Assembly (NCBI GenBank): GCA_027924585.1
Contig: BSBM01000261.1
Location: 1,411,501 to 1,475,500 of the forward strand
DNA: 64,000 bases
Direction: 5' to 3'
From: Larix kaempferi
Lineage: Eukaryota; Streptophyta; Pinopsida; Pinales; Pinaceae
This document shows, piece by piece, positions 47,990 through 58,649 of this stretch. Made by a program: the position numbers and the translations under genes. The notes below the pieces were generated by a model. It saw nothing but the letters and a program-made list of their open reading frames with translations. It was not told the DNA's origin and ran no database searches. Every line of letters starts with the position of its first letter. The stretch's first letter is position 1.

Positions 47990-49600
47990 CTAATCCCTAC
48001 GAGGAGGCCTCACTGCCTCGACAGGATGTGTCTGTATGTAATAATGCACAGCATTGGCTATGTGCCGGAGTAATCGCACCCATGTGCCAAGTACCCATAC
48101 TACGTGTCTCTACATCGCCTCTGGGAAATGCTCTACCTCAATCAATGGTACCCTGGTATTCATACGGGTCAGGTTGACCCGTACGGTCTCTAATGTATGC
48201 TCTGCCGTTGCGCCCGCTACCTCACCACCCCTGCACCTACACCAATGTCATGGGAAGCCTTGTGGTCTCCGTGGACCCAAGTATGCGAGCAAAAATTCAA
48301 ACATCAATACATGATATCACACCAAAAATATTTTTGCTTTCACTTAAATCAAAAATACAAAAAAATAAATATTCAAAACTTAAAAAGAGTATCTTTCCAA
48401 TGTCCCCGAATGCGGCCCTTGGTGGAAGCAGCATGTCACGGTCCCCTTTGAAATCAATCCCCTCATAGGGATAGTCATCGATGGCGATCACCTGTCGCCA
48501 CCACCAGTGGAAAAACTCATCAGTATATGGGGAATCCTTTTAGCCACCCCCCTTCTGTGTCAATATCTTCTCCCACCGAGTATGGGCAGGATCTCAGAGA
48601 CTATGTGGAGGGACTTCAACCCTTGGACTCAAGCCCGGAACCCTCTCAAAGAAGAAGCTGCATAATATGCTACCAAAACCGAAGTTTTTGGTCCGCCCTA
48701 GTTTGCACTCTGGCAGTTGGTTCTTCATGGTACCCAGTAGCGTTGTGCACCAGTCATACACAGTCAGTCTCAGGCACTCAACCGCATAGAATATCAATGG
48801 ATTTGAGGCCTGATGAAGCGAAGCTGACCCTGCTATTCTCCCGAGCGTGACAATGATAATTATCTTACTTAGACTCTCAATAGCCTCAGTGGGGATTTGG
48901 CTACCCACTTTCTGGGTGCCAGCAATGTAGTACATGTCAATATAGTCACTAATAGTGGCTCCACCCCCCACGGTGCGAGATTGAAGACTTGCCACCTCCC
49001 CTCGACGAGACAAACCTGTGATGAAATATATGTCTTCCACTTCCAGGTGAAGTGGTTGCCCATCCAAGTCAAAGTGTTGTGCTTCCGCATCCCATTAGTT
49101 GACCATCGTAGTGAGCAATCGGTTTTGGGCCCTCAAACCCTCGATGCTCCAAAATTTGTATAAACCATAAGCTTGCAATGCTCGTTGGGAAACCAAATAT
49201 TCATGAACTTGCTGATCAATGATGTCATGCTCCCTTTCTCTCCATTCCAAAACCATCCTGGAAGAAAACAAAGAGTTTTTTAGTGCCCATGTATATAAAA
49301 AAACACTACCCTTGACGTTGTACGTGAGCTAATTTAGGGATAGTCGCGGGTACATCTGAGCTACTACTAGTTTGCTCGTGCACACCCAGCCCTACACGCG
49401 ACCCACAAAATAGTATCTCGCGTACAATGCATAATGGGTGTATATCAATGGAAAAAATTAAAATTTGACCATTAAAAACCAAATTAAAAGCTATAGAATT
49501 GAAAAGGAAGTTGAGAGCTCTTACCTGGTCCATATGGCTCGTGATTCCAACGCTCCTAGCTCCCGGAATCGTCGATTGAAGATCGGAGGTAAAAACAACC
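47990..49600 (-). pseudogene. Antisense spliced gene inside Tat element (plant-mobile-domain-like)
   Basis: Minus-strand gene opposite to gag-pol. Exon 1 ends ...ESRAIWTR with donor GTAAGAG (intron 49524 down to 49258, 267 bp, acceptor TTTTCTTCCAG). Exon 2 (49257 to about 48410) reads MVLEWREREHDIIDQQ, then DGQPLHLEVEDIYFITGLSR, KVGSQIPTEAI, GFGSILCSFFFERVPGLSPR, WWWRQVIAIDDYPYEGIDF. A third coding block (about 48275-47990) has VRVNLTRMNTRVPLIEVEHF and ends PPRRD-stop; its acceptor is unclear. Stops interrupt exon 2 (TAA in VN-WDAE; TGA where Arg is expected near 48592). Antisense genes are described in some Tat elements (for example Grande). The fold resembles plant mobile domains from memory only. 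Confidence 0.8.
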
Positions 49601-49699
49601 CAAATGCACTATTTGGAGTGAAAAGTGACAATGATGTGGTAAAAACATTTCTTTTTACTATTTATCAAATTTTCAAACCCACTTTTATATAGTTTTTTC

Positions 49700-51606
49700 C
49701 ATTTTTGAAGCTTTGTGGACTAATATGTCGTCATGAAGTGCCTTTTAAAGCAGTTTTTCCCGACGAGAGTGGATTTTTGAACATTTTCGCGCCTTCAACA
49801 GGTATTTTCTTCAACTGGCACATAGGTTAGGATGTCATTTCACCTGCATTTTTGCATCGAACTTATGACCACATTTATAAACCTTAGGTGTGACCCCGCT
49901 TTTTAACTGACACGGAACATCCATGCTGCTTTAGAAGTGTCGTTATTTGGCGGTAGGGCCTGTTCGACCATGGGTTCCCTAATTAGATCATTTTATGTCT
50001 TACAGTGCCCATGTAGTTGTTTCTCCTTAGGATTCAGATTCCTTTGTAGTCACGCCATGACATTGCGATGAAGACCCGTACTCTACTTTATCTTTATTCT
50101 GGCCATCTCCCATAAGGACTCCCCATTATGTCGAGTTGTGAATGCATTGCATTTTATTGCTTGCCTTTGAGCCTTGTGCCAGTTCCCGCTTCTATCAGTT
50201 ATTAGCCATTTGCATGAGCACTTAGCCTTCCGGGCCAAGCAGAGCTATAATTTATCTTTTGCAGCTTGATGACCCTTACCTTAAGGGAACACCCCCCGAG
50301 TGTCCACATATTGCACATAGGTATGTTCCATTCCCTGGAACTAGTTTGCTTTCCCATGACACTCCTTTCCTCATTTTTGTATCATAAGCAATTTTATTCT
50401 TTTTCAAGCTTTATAATATGAAAAAGACCAAAAAAATCATATAATTTAAAAATCCAGACGGGAAAATTTTACCACCTTCTTTTGGCAGCTATCGTGTCTC
50501 CTTTGAATAGAGCATTCATCTCCACTCCATATAACATGAGTCGGGACATTAGTATGACCTTAGGAAGCTGTACTCGTTTATCAGATATTACTCCATCGGC
50601 TGGTTAAGATTCCAGTCATTATGGAGCCTTTGTCGATGCCTCATGCATCACAAAATATTATCAGTATCTAGTGTTTGAGTCTATGCTTCCTGAGTCTTTT
50701 CATCTGCTCATGCTCTTGTTCAAAGGAATTATTGAAACCAGAGTTGGCCACTCCTCAGATCTTTTGACTATTGCATGTTGGCCATCCCTTATGAGTCCAA
50801 TTCGATCACGTTCTTCCAAATATTTCAACCTAGTTGCTACCTCGTGCTCGTTGATGGGGGATCCATCAATGCCCTCCTTCGAGGGAATCTCATTCCATCA
50901 AATCCAACTCATTTATTCTGGAATCTAGATTTAGAGTCCTATTGAGTACCTTGAGACATGCAGTCATTAGTGGTAGTTCCTCTCGCGATTGATAGTTGGG
51001 AATTCATTAATGTCCCCTGATCGATGGATTCGTCAGAGTGTTCAACCTCAACACCTTTATTCACACTTTGATGAATGTACTCAGTGCCTTGATGCCCATT
51101 TTCATTATTGGTGGGTTATCTCGCGTCTGTTAACGGTATACATCAATGACCGGTAATCAGACGATGTCACTTCAGGTTCGACATCAGTACCTTTATTTAC
51201 TTGATGGGACATGCACAATAGATGGTTTGTGTAGAAGACCCCAGAATTCAGTAGCATTCAGTATGCTACTTGTGATCGTGATTGTACCTATGGGAGATTA
51301 TTCTCATACATCAGCAGTTTGTAACATCAGTCTGCATCAGTTGTTTCCTCTTTAGCAGGAGACCATATCTTATTGTATTCGGGTCATGGATGTGACCATT
51401 CATGACATGTATTCATTATATATTGCCTATTCATGGCCATTGTATCAGATTGCTATGTATGGTACCGATATGTATACAGAGAAATCATTGTATTCTGACG
51501 AGTGGGCTACTCCTTCCATTTGTGCCTCCATCACTCCACTTCAGAGATTTATAATGTATTTCAGCCATCGTAGTACCTTCTCTGACCTCACACATTAGGG
51601 GCTATC
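49700..51606 (+). other. Tat element 3' non-coding region
   Basis: About 1.9 kb between the antisense gene and the 3' LTR. Plus-strand frames at 50671-50928, 51146-51355 and 51386-51598 are short and unrecognised. A purine tract is weak ('attaggggctatc' just before 51607). Confidence 0.55.
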
Positions 51607-52551
51607 TGTTACACCATATTTTGACACCTTGTGAGCATTAGCACTCCTTGGTCTCCATTATCCATTTATGGACTCATAACCACTTTTTGTCCTCCTGGAA
51701 CCCTTTGTTTCCCTATTTTTTACTCCTGTATGTAAGCTGATTCAATGTAACTCGCGCATATGCAGGCTGCACCATTATAGCTTGCGTACATTGAGTTAAT
51801 TGGTAAAAGAGAGTGAAATCTCCTTTTTTCCCTCCAAAACATCGGCCATTGTGACCTTTGGCCCTCCATGTATCTCGAAACGACTCGATCTGACCTTTCA
51901 CTTGCCTTTGGAGGGTTATATATTGAGCCATCATACATGGAAGGAGGAGAGAAAGAGAAGAGCATCAAAACTCTATTGGAATTTTGCCATAGCTTGGGTC
52001 TACATCCATTGATCCTAATTGTTGTGAACCTTTTATGTTCACCTACCAAAATCTTCCATATCTTGTGAGGGATTTGCTCCTTTACTCGCGAGTTTGCCAT
52101 TGCATGGGGGATTGAAGTGGTGGAGGAATAAGTGGAGGGACCTAGTTCTTGGTTCAGATGAGTTTCCGATAGGAGGTTGTATCTTGTACTTCTTGTTCGT
52201 ATTAATAGAAATACTCATTTTCTCGTCCAATTGATATTGTCAATGATTGTTTATTATCATTGGGTACATTTGCTTATATATATCATAGATTATGTTGTTG
52301 TATATGCTAACATATTTCATATATCATATGCAATTGCTTGTGTTTATTGTTGAGACTAAGCTGCAAGTTCAAGTGTGATGGTTCGAAAGCTCAACGAGGA
52401 TCTTCATCAGACGTCTGGTTGAAGGTAGATTTTTTATTCCATTTCTTAGCATTTACATTTATATAGCATACATTGGGAAATGAGGTTATTTTTGGAAGTC
52501 ATCTGTTTGTTGTGGTCTATCCCAAGCCACAGGAAGTTTTTCTTTGTAACA
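51607..52551 (+). repeat. 3' LTR of Tat element (945 bp)
   Basis: TGTTACACCATATTTTGACACC ... TCTTTGTAACA, with a perfect 6-bp terminal inverted repeat (TGTTAC/GTAACA). It is followed by TCCAT, the diverged TSD copy. Confidence 0.93.
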
Positions 52552-52556
52552 TCCAT

Positions 52557-55469
52557 TGACCACTTTAAACGCTAGTTCACGAAGCCAGATCATTTTAAAT
52601 ATTGCAATAGCTTGAAACTGTTCAAAATTTCCCTTGCATATTATGTCCGGAGGATTGTGAACAGATTGGTAGGGGAGTTACCAGGGAGGAGGTTCTCAAT
52701 GTTCTCAAGGGTTTCGCTAAGGACAAGAGTCCGGGTCCTGATGGACTCACTACCGAATTCTATCTACACTTATTTGATATACTTGGGGATGAGATCACTC
52801 TTGCGGTGAATGAATCCAGAGAGAAGGGATGGATCCCTGAGTCTTTGAATTCTACCTACCTCACTCTTATTCCCAAAAGAGATCGACCGAAGGAACTGAA
52901 TGACTATTGTCCTATTGCACTATGTAATTAACTTTATAAGGTTATCTCTAAGACTATTGTGGATCGGCTGAAGCCTGATTTGGGAAAGGGAATTTCTCGG
53001 GAACAATTTGGTTTCATCCCGGGCAGACAAATCCTGGATGTTGTTGGGGTGGCCCAGGAATGTATACGTTCCATCAAGGTGAAGAACCTCAATGCTTTTA
53101 TCCTCAAGCTCGATTTGGAGAAGGCGTATGACAAAATCAACTGGGACTACCTATGCCTCATACTATTGTAGACAGGGCTTACACTAGAGATTGTTAATTG
53201 GATTATGTGCTATGTAACTTCAGCACACTTTGCGGTGCTTGTGAATGGCTCACCCACTGATTCTTTTCATGGAAACCAGGGGATACGCCAGGGGTGCCCT
53301 TTGTCACCATATATTTTCATCCTTGCCATCGAGGGACTAAGTTTACTGATTAAGAAGGTTGTCAGGGACAAGTTGATTACAGGTATCAATGTTTCTAGTT
53401 CATTATGGATCACACATGTTCTCTTTGTTGATGATGTTTTACTCCTGGGTCAGGGGTCTGTAAATACATGGCAGCATTTTGCTTCCATTGTGGCGACTTT
53501 CTGTGCGACCTAGGGCATGGTTGTGAGTCATAAGAAATCGTCCTTCCATGTACACAATCCTACTGATGAAATAGTTGACCAAGTTACTTCTTTATTGCCT
53601 TACAAAAGAACTGCACTATTGGAGGGTTTCCGGTATCTTGGCTTCTTTTTTAAGCCGTCCAGATACAAAGCTACAGACTGGAATTGGCTTTTCATTAAGG
53701 TTCAAAGGAGGATCTCTACCTGGTCTTATAAATATCTCTCTCTTGGGGGGCAACTTACTTTGACTAAATTTGTCTTACAGGGCATTCTTGTTTTTTGGTT
53801 CTCACTATTTGAGATTCCTGGTTTGATAATTGACGCCATCCGAAGATTATTATTTCACTTCTTATGGGCTGGAGATTACACTAACAATAAATTACATCTT
53901 GCCTCTTGGGACCTATTGGCTCGTCCTATTGAAATGGGGGGATGGGGCATCTATCACTTGACATTGTTTAATCGCTCCCTTTGTGCAAAGAGCTTATGGA
54001 GAAGTATGTTCGACCACGGCCTGTGGGGAAATATTATCAGATGCAAATATCAGAAAAGAATCTCTACCTCGCTATGGCTCCGCTCTCACCGATGGACTTC
54101 TACAAAAGCATCACCATTGTGGCGTAGTCTTTTAAAATCTATGCCTATTATCAATCCTTCCATCGCCTGGTTGGTGGGGAATGGTATATCGATTTTCGTG
54201 GGTGTGGATCCGGTTCTTGGTATGGAGGATTGTAGGCTATCTATGGCATTGATCACTGCTTTACATCGACAAGATATCTATGTATTAAAACAGGAAGTTG
54301 TATGTGTATTAGATGGACACACACGGTGGAATTCTTCCATGGATCTTGGACTTGATCCTGCTCTTTCTACTAAATGGGACCTTTTTGTTTTGAATCTCTT
54401 GTGGGCAGGTATATATCTCATTGACTTTGAGGATACTCTTGTTTGGACTCAAAATTGTAATACTGGTGCGATTACTGCTGGACTTGCTTATCATAGTCAG
54501 ATGGGAGCTCATTGTGATGTTATGGCTACTAGATGGACCAAGAAGGTTTGGGATGGGAGGATGCCTTTGAAACTTAAGTGTTTTACATGGCTGACTTTTT
54601 TTGACAAAATTCTAACGTGGAACAGTTTACAGAAACGGGGTTTTGTTGGCCCTAGCGTATGTTTGTTATGCTTCAAAGCAGATGAAACCACTGATCACCT
54701 TTTCGGCACCTGTTATTGCTTTCTTCGTATCTGGCTACTATTGGAAAAGCACTTCTGTTTCTATTTCCAATGGAGACATGTCGGTTTCAAGACAAACTTT
54801 CTCAGCTGGTTGGCTTTGCATAGAGAGTTGGAGACTCTAGTTTCCTTTGTTATATGGGGTGTTTGGCTAGCCTGTAACAGGTTTATCTTTGAGCATGAGA
54901 CTCCATCCATCATCCTAACTGCCACTCGCATTATTGCAAGTTTTTTGGAACATATGAAAGAGCCTACCTTGCCGTGACAAAAAAATTTCTGCTTTAACGA
55001 GGACTCCATTCCCTTTCCAATGGGGTTTTTCGATGGTGCTTGCAACAAATCTCTTTGTGGGGATGGAGGTGTTCTAAAACTTTCTCCTGGGCATAGTTTC
55101 CAGCTACATTTCTCTACTGAGGTTGGATCGAACACACGTGCTGAGCTAATAGCTCTTTGGGGTCTTTTATTTTTTGCTGTCCACAGAGGTTACTTTTCCC
55201 TTAGAGTTTTTGGTGACTCACAATGTATTGTGGACTGGACTTGTGGTCGATCGACACTTCACTCTCTGGTCTTGAAGCCTTGGTTGGAGAAGACCAAGAT
55301 TCTATTTAAGTCTTTTGAACATTTATCGTTTCTCCACGTTTACAGAGAATACAACACTTTAGCGGATGACCTCTCTAAGCGGTTATTGGACGACATGGAT
55401 GGGATCATTCACGTAGAGGAGGTCTTGAATGGCCATGTAGTGGAGGTTTATGGCCTTCGTATATCCTAA
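52557..55469 (+). pseudogene. LINE ORF2, 3' part (RT, zinc-binding region, RNase H)
   Basis: The frame resumes with DHFKR and after one frameshift (about 52660) gives CPEDCEQIGRGVTREEV and KDKSPGPDGLTTEFY (RT start). FIPGRQILD, NAFILKLDLEKAYDKINWDY and NQGIRQGCPLSPYIF follow, with an active site FVDD (about 53425; usually ADD). From 53517 to 54977 it is open for 486 codons through the RT thumb and a zf-RVT region (KLKCFTWL, C..C..H). After one TGA, 55020-55469 encodes a C-terminal RNase H with FFDGACN, TRAELIALWG, FGDSQCIVDW and NTLADDLSKR, all four catalytic residues kept. Internal stops at 52927, 53169, 53511 and 54975 share one phase. RT and RNase H together are typical of plant L1-like LINEs. 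Confidence 0.93.
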
Positions 55470-55735
55470 GTATTGGCCATCGTTTTCCTACACACCGTTT
55501 ACTGTTTGGCTTCGGTTACTTGTCTGGTTCTTTGCTGATCGGATCCCGAGTCCACTACACCTGCAGACTTTATGTATCTGTATGTTAATGGTTTAACTGA
55601 ACTCCGCTATTATTGTGTGCACAGAACTGGTTGTCATTAAGATAGACTCTTTAATGACTATCCTTGCTTATTTTGTAACTATCTGTGATACAACTTTTTT
55701 ACTAATAAAAAGTTTGTTTTCCCTGTGTGAAAAAA
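55470..55735 (+). other. LINE 3' UTR and poly(A) tail
   Basis: Non-coding tail with 'ctaataaaaagtttg' (possible polyadenylation signal near 55702) and a short A6 tail at 55730-55735. Then the host NBS exon resumes. Confidence 0.8.
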
Positions 55736-56215
55736 GAAGACGACGTTATTGGTCTTTTGGAAGTGGAAAGTGATCCAAATAATGTTGTCGCAGTTGTCTT
55801 GCATGGTGTTAGAGGAATGGGTAAGACCACCGTCGCAGATGCAATCTTTTCAAGGATCGGAGGATTTAAAAAATCTAGGATTAGACTATTTTAAAATATA
55901 GATTCAACTCCACCTATAATACCGCTGCAAACATTCATATTGAAAGATTTATCGGAATCCAGAGATAATAGGATATTAGATCCCATGGAGATGGACAGCA
56001 AGAATGTGTCACATGCTTTCATTTACATCGATAACGTTTTGCGTGAAGAGGAGCTTGAAGCTTCGAAAGCTCCTCATGAATGATGCAAAAAGGGTTAGGT
56101 TGCTTATTATTGCACGTGATGGAAATGTGAGCATAGCCTGTCCAAATAAAACGCGCCCCAAAGTGTATCCTATGAAACCCATGTCCGATGTGTGCGCAAA
56201 GCAACTATTTAATTA
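55736..56215 (+). pseudogene. TIR-NBS-LRR gene, NB-ARC remainder
   Basis: Continues the exon cut at 28126: DDVIGLLEVESDPNNVVAVV, then the P-loop LHGVRGMGKTT (about 55800-55830), then ADAIFSRI. A TAA or TAG where family members have Glu breaks the RNBS-A area (RLF-stop-NIDSTPP). Kinase-2 is HAFIYIDNVL (about 56010-56035). A frameshift at about 56050 follows, then RNBS-B VRLLIIARD (about 56095-56120) and VYPMKPMSDVCAKQLF (RNBS-C, to about 56210). This NTPase switch belongs to intracellular immune receptors. No GLPLA, MHD or LRR region was identified downstream. FIYIDNVL suggests the TIR class and recalls conifer TNLs. The gene was destroyed by the LINE and by point changes. Confidence 0.85.
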
Positions 56216-56241
56216 ATGATATATTGTTTGGTGACATGAAT

Positions 56242-56419
56242 GGAAAACTAAAACTACATAAAAGTTATGCGATGGAAATCCATTAATGTTAGTAAAGGTG
56301 GAAAACTAAAACTACATAATAAAGTTATGTGATGGAAATCCATTAATGTTAGTAAAGGTGGAAAACTAAAACTACATAATAAAGTTATGTGATGGAAATC
56401 CATTAATGTTAGTAAAGGT
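56242..56419 (+). repeat. 60-bp tandem repeat, three copies
   Basis: Units at 56242-56299 (58 bp), 56300-56359 and 56360-56419 (60 bp each, identical by eye): 'ggaaaactaaaactacataa' + 'taaagttatgtgatggaaat' + 'ccattaatgttagtaaaggt'. They lie directly downstream of the NB-ARC remnant and probably arose from sequence of that gene. Confidence 0.95.
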
Positions 56420-56769
56420 AGCAAGAGCGCTATGTTTTGATCAGGACAAACAAAAAGTTTATGCTTTGAAAAGCACAAACAAAAAGCTCATGGTCAAGGA
56501 AGGGAAGAATAAGGAAAAAAATTGAAGGATGAAAAACTTGGGGATGGGATAGAACTTGTTTATTTTCCAAAATGGAATCGATAAACAATGGTAGATATTA
56601 TGAGAGCTTCTAAAGTCTCTTATATCACGTACTAAATGTGACCAGAATGTGTAAAGTGTTTCCAAAAGGCTAGTATTTCAATGTTTTATATAAGAAGAAT
56701 TAGTGCACCTTCACTTTCTTATATCACGTAATAAATGTGACTAGAATGTGTATATCAGTGTAAATTTAT
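56420..56769. other. AT-rich flank with degenerate repeat copies
   Basis: No gene. Partial copies of the 139-bp unit described next ('tcttatatcacgta(c/a)taaatgtgac(c/t)agaatgtgt') occur near 56618 and 56722. Confidence 0.6.
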
Positions 56770-57047
56770 GAACTTTCTTATATCACGTACTCAATGTGAC
56801 TAAAATGTGTATATAAGTGTAAATTTATAAACTTTGAATTGTTGTACCTTTCACTTATTTATGATTTAGTGTTTTGTGTATTTTAATGTTTTATAGAAAA
56901 AGAATTATGAACTTTCTTATATCACGTACTCAATGTGACTAAAATGTGTATATAAGTGTAAATTTATAAACTTTGAATTGTTGTACCTTTCACTTATTTA
57001 TGATTTAGTGTTTTGTGTATTTTAATGTTTTATAGAAAAAGAATTAT
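56770..57047. repeat. 139-bp tandem duplication
   Basis: 56770-56908 and 56909-57047 are essentially identical ('gaactttcttatatcacgta' ... 'tatagaaaaagaattat'). Older partial units precede them, so this is a small, recently re-expanded array. Confidence 0.93.
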
Positions 57048-57599
57048 TATTATTGTATCGTTATTTATGTAAGTGTAAATTTATAAACTTTGATATTTTT
57101 GTCTTGATAATTACATAAACAAAGGGAAAGATTAAAAACAATAAATTTTTTATAGAATTCATTATTATCATATTTATGTGTATGTATGCTTATGTTATGC
57201 ATTATAGTATGTATTCTTATTATTTCAGAGACATGTAATTGTTAATTATGTCTAGTCATATTAATATTATTGCCTAAATTGAGTTGTATATCATATGATG
57301 CCCAAGGCTATATGGTTAATCGCAATGCTTGTGCACCTCTAATACTATGAACTCTTCTCCCTATTGTTCTCCTTTGAAGATTTCCATATCTAATCTGGTT
57401 TGACTTTTGATATTTCACCTCTAAGACACAATATTTATATGACATGTAGAGTTCATTTTTGTATAAGTTCTCACACCCTTAATATGTCATTCTCTAAAAT
57501 ATTGAGATTAATATATATGTTATGAAAAGGGATATCAGGTAATCAATTATTATAAATATAGTTTAACTTACTATTGGGATTACTACTGGTATTGAACCT
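57048..57599. other. AT-rich sequence, nothing recognised
   Basis: No open frame, repeat or RNA feature stands out. Confidence 0.5.
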
Positions 57600-58140
57600 A
57601 TCCGCTCACTTCTTTTCCCACGTTCCGCCCCTCTGCAGTGGCACGTTTCTAAGAATCATGACTTGCTGCAAAGGGGGGTGGGTGGGCAGGGTGAAAGGAG
57701 GGAGAGGGGGAGGGGCAAGGGGAGGGAAATGGGGTGAGGGGTCGTGGGGCAGGGAGGGGGGGGATAAGGGAACTCAGGTGCGGGGAGGGAGAAGTGGGGC
57801 GTGAGGAGAGTAGAGGGGAGGGGGAGGGAAGGGTGGAGGATGGAGGGGGGAAGGGGTGGAGGATGTGGGAGGGGAGGATGGAGAGAGGGGAGGGGGATGG
57901 GGGGAGGTGAGGTGATATTTTTATATATATATTTTTTTAATTAAAATTTAATTTTTTAAAATTTAAAATTTCTGTTAAATTTTTAAATTTTTTTAAATTT
58001 TATTTTTCAAATTTTTTAAAGTTTTTTTTTTTTTAATATTTAAAATGTTTAGTTTTGTATATAAAAAAGACAAAAATGCATTAAAAATTTTTGAAATGTT
58101 TTTTTATCTTTTTTTTACAAATTTGACTATAAAAATGACT
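57600..58140. repeat. GC-rich core, G-rich tract, T-rich tract (inverted partner of 26990-27600)
   Basis: 57600-57690 matches the core at 27611-27695 ('ttccgcccctc', 'gaatcatgacttgctgca', 'aggggggtgggtggg'). 57690-57915 is a G-run-rich strand (many GGG/GGGG tracts, potential G-quadruplexes). From 57915 the sequence turns T/A-rich ('tttttaaattt'). The left block has the opposite order and strand: A-rich, C-rich, then reverse-complement core. The frame 57574-57804 is an artefact of glycine/arginine codons. Confidence 0.8.
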
Positions 58141-58177
58141 TTTTTTAAAGAGAAACACTTAAAGAAAAATCTCCCAG

Positions 58178-58180
<3 letters not shown>

Positions 58181-58230
<50 letters not shown>
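58181..58230. repeat. (AT)25 microsatellite
   Basis: Fifty uninterrupted bases of AT dinucleotide. Open frames crossing it are artefacts. Confidence 0.97.
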
Positions 58231-58232
<2 letters not shown>

Positions 58233-58649
58233 CATTCTAATTAGCTCCCAAAAATTTAAAAAAAAAATTGAAAATGTGTATATTTTTTCATTATAATTAG
58301 TTACTAAATGTATATAATTTTTGTAAAATTCGAAAAAACGCATTTGTAAATGAAAATTATAGTTTTTTTATGACCAAGAAGATTCAAAATCACAAAAAAA
58401 TGGCTCAAAATGAAAAGTGGTGCTACCGGTATACACACTTTCTGAAACGGAGGTAAAACCAACTACTAAAATTGACCCCCAAAAAAACAAGAACAATGTC
58501 GAGTTCTCGTCAAGTTGTATAATATGTTGAAAAGAGAGAGGCTTGTTCGAACTATGAATGTTTACGACACTAATATGAAGGATCACCAGTAAAATCCCCA
58601 GTCACTTCTCATGTTATATGGACCCATCTAGGAAGTTGTGTTGCTAGTG

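Larger units (their letters stand above)
28835..52556 (+). mobile_element. Tat-lineage Ty3/Gypsy element (~14 kb without nested insert)
   Basis: LTRs at 28840-29783 and 51607-52551 share termini TGTTAC...AACA (GTAACA in the right copy) and differ by roughly 9% over the first 245 bp by eye. Flanks GACAT (28835-28839) and TCCAT (52552-52556) are a diverged 5-bp TSD: deleting the element with TCCAT restores the LINE frame exactly. Contents: long leader, gag, protease, RT/RNase H/integrase, an extra RNase H and an antisense spliced gene. RT motifs and the extra RNase H place it in the Tat/Ogre group. Pol is interrupted by the element at 34930-44547. No tRNA-Met primer site follows the 5' LTR. Confidence 0.92.
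28127..55735 (+). mobile_element. LINE (non-LTR retrotransposon), 5'-truncated, carrying nested inserts
   Basis: LINE sequence is present at 28127-28839 and 52552-55735; everything between is a later LTR-element insertion. It starts inside the endonuclease domain, as expected of 5' truncation, and ends in a 3' UTR with a short A run (55730-55735). AAGAAG at 28121-28126 and 55734-55739 is the likely target duplication. Without the nest the LINE is about 3.9 kb. It inserted into an NBS-LRR exon. Confidence 0.92.

Noticed and set aside
57574-57804. Gly/Arg-rich open frame
   Set aside because: Translation of G-rich tract; no homology and no conserved partner at 27.5 kb.
58045-58343. Open frames across the (AT)25 microsatellite
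   Set aside because: Alternating Ile/Tyr stretch is a microsatellite artefact.
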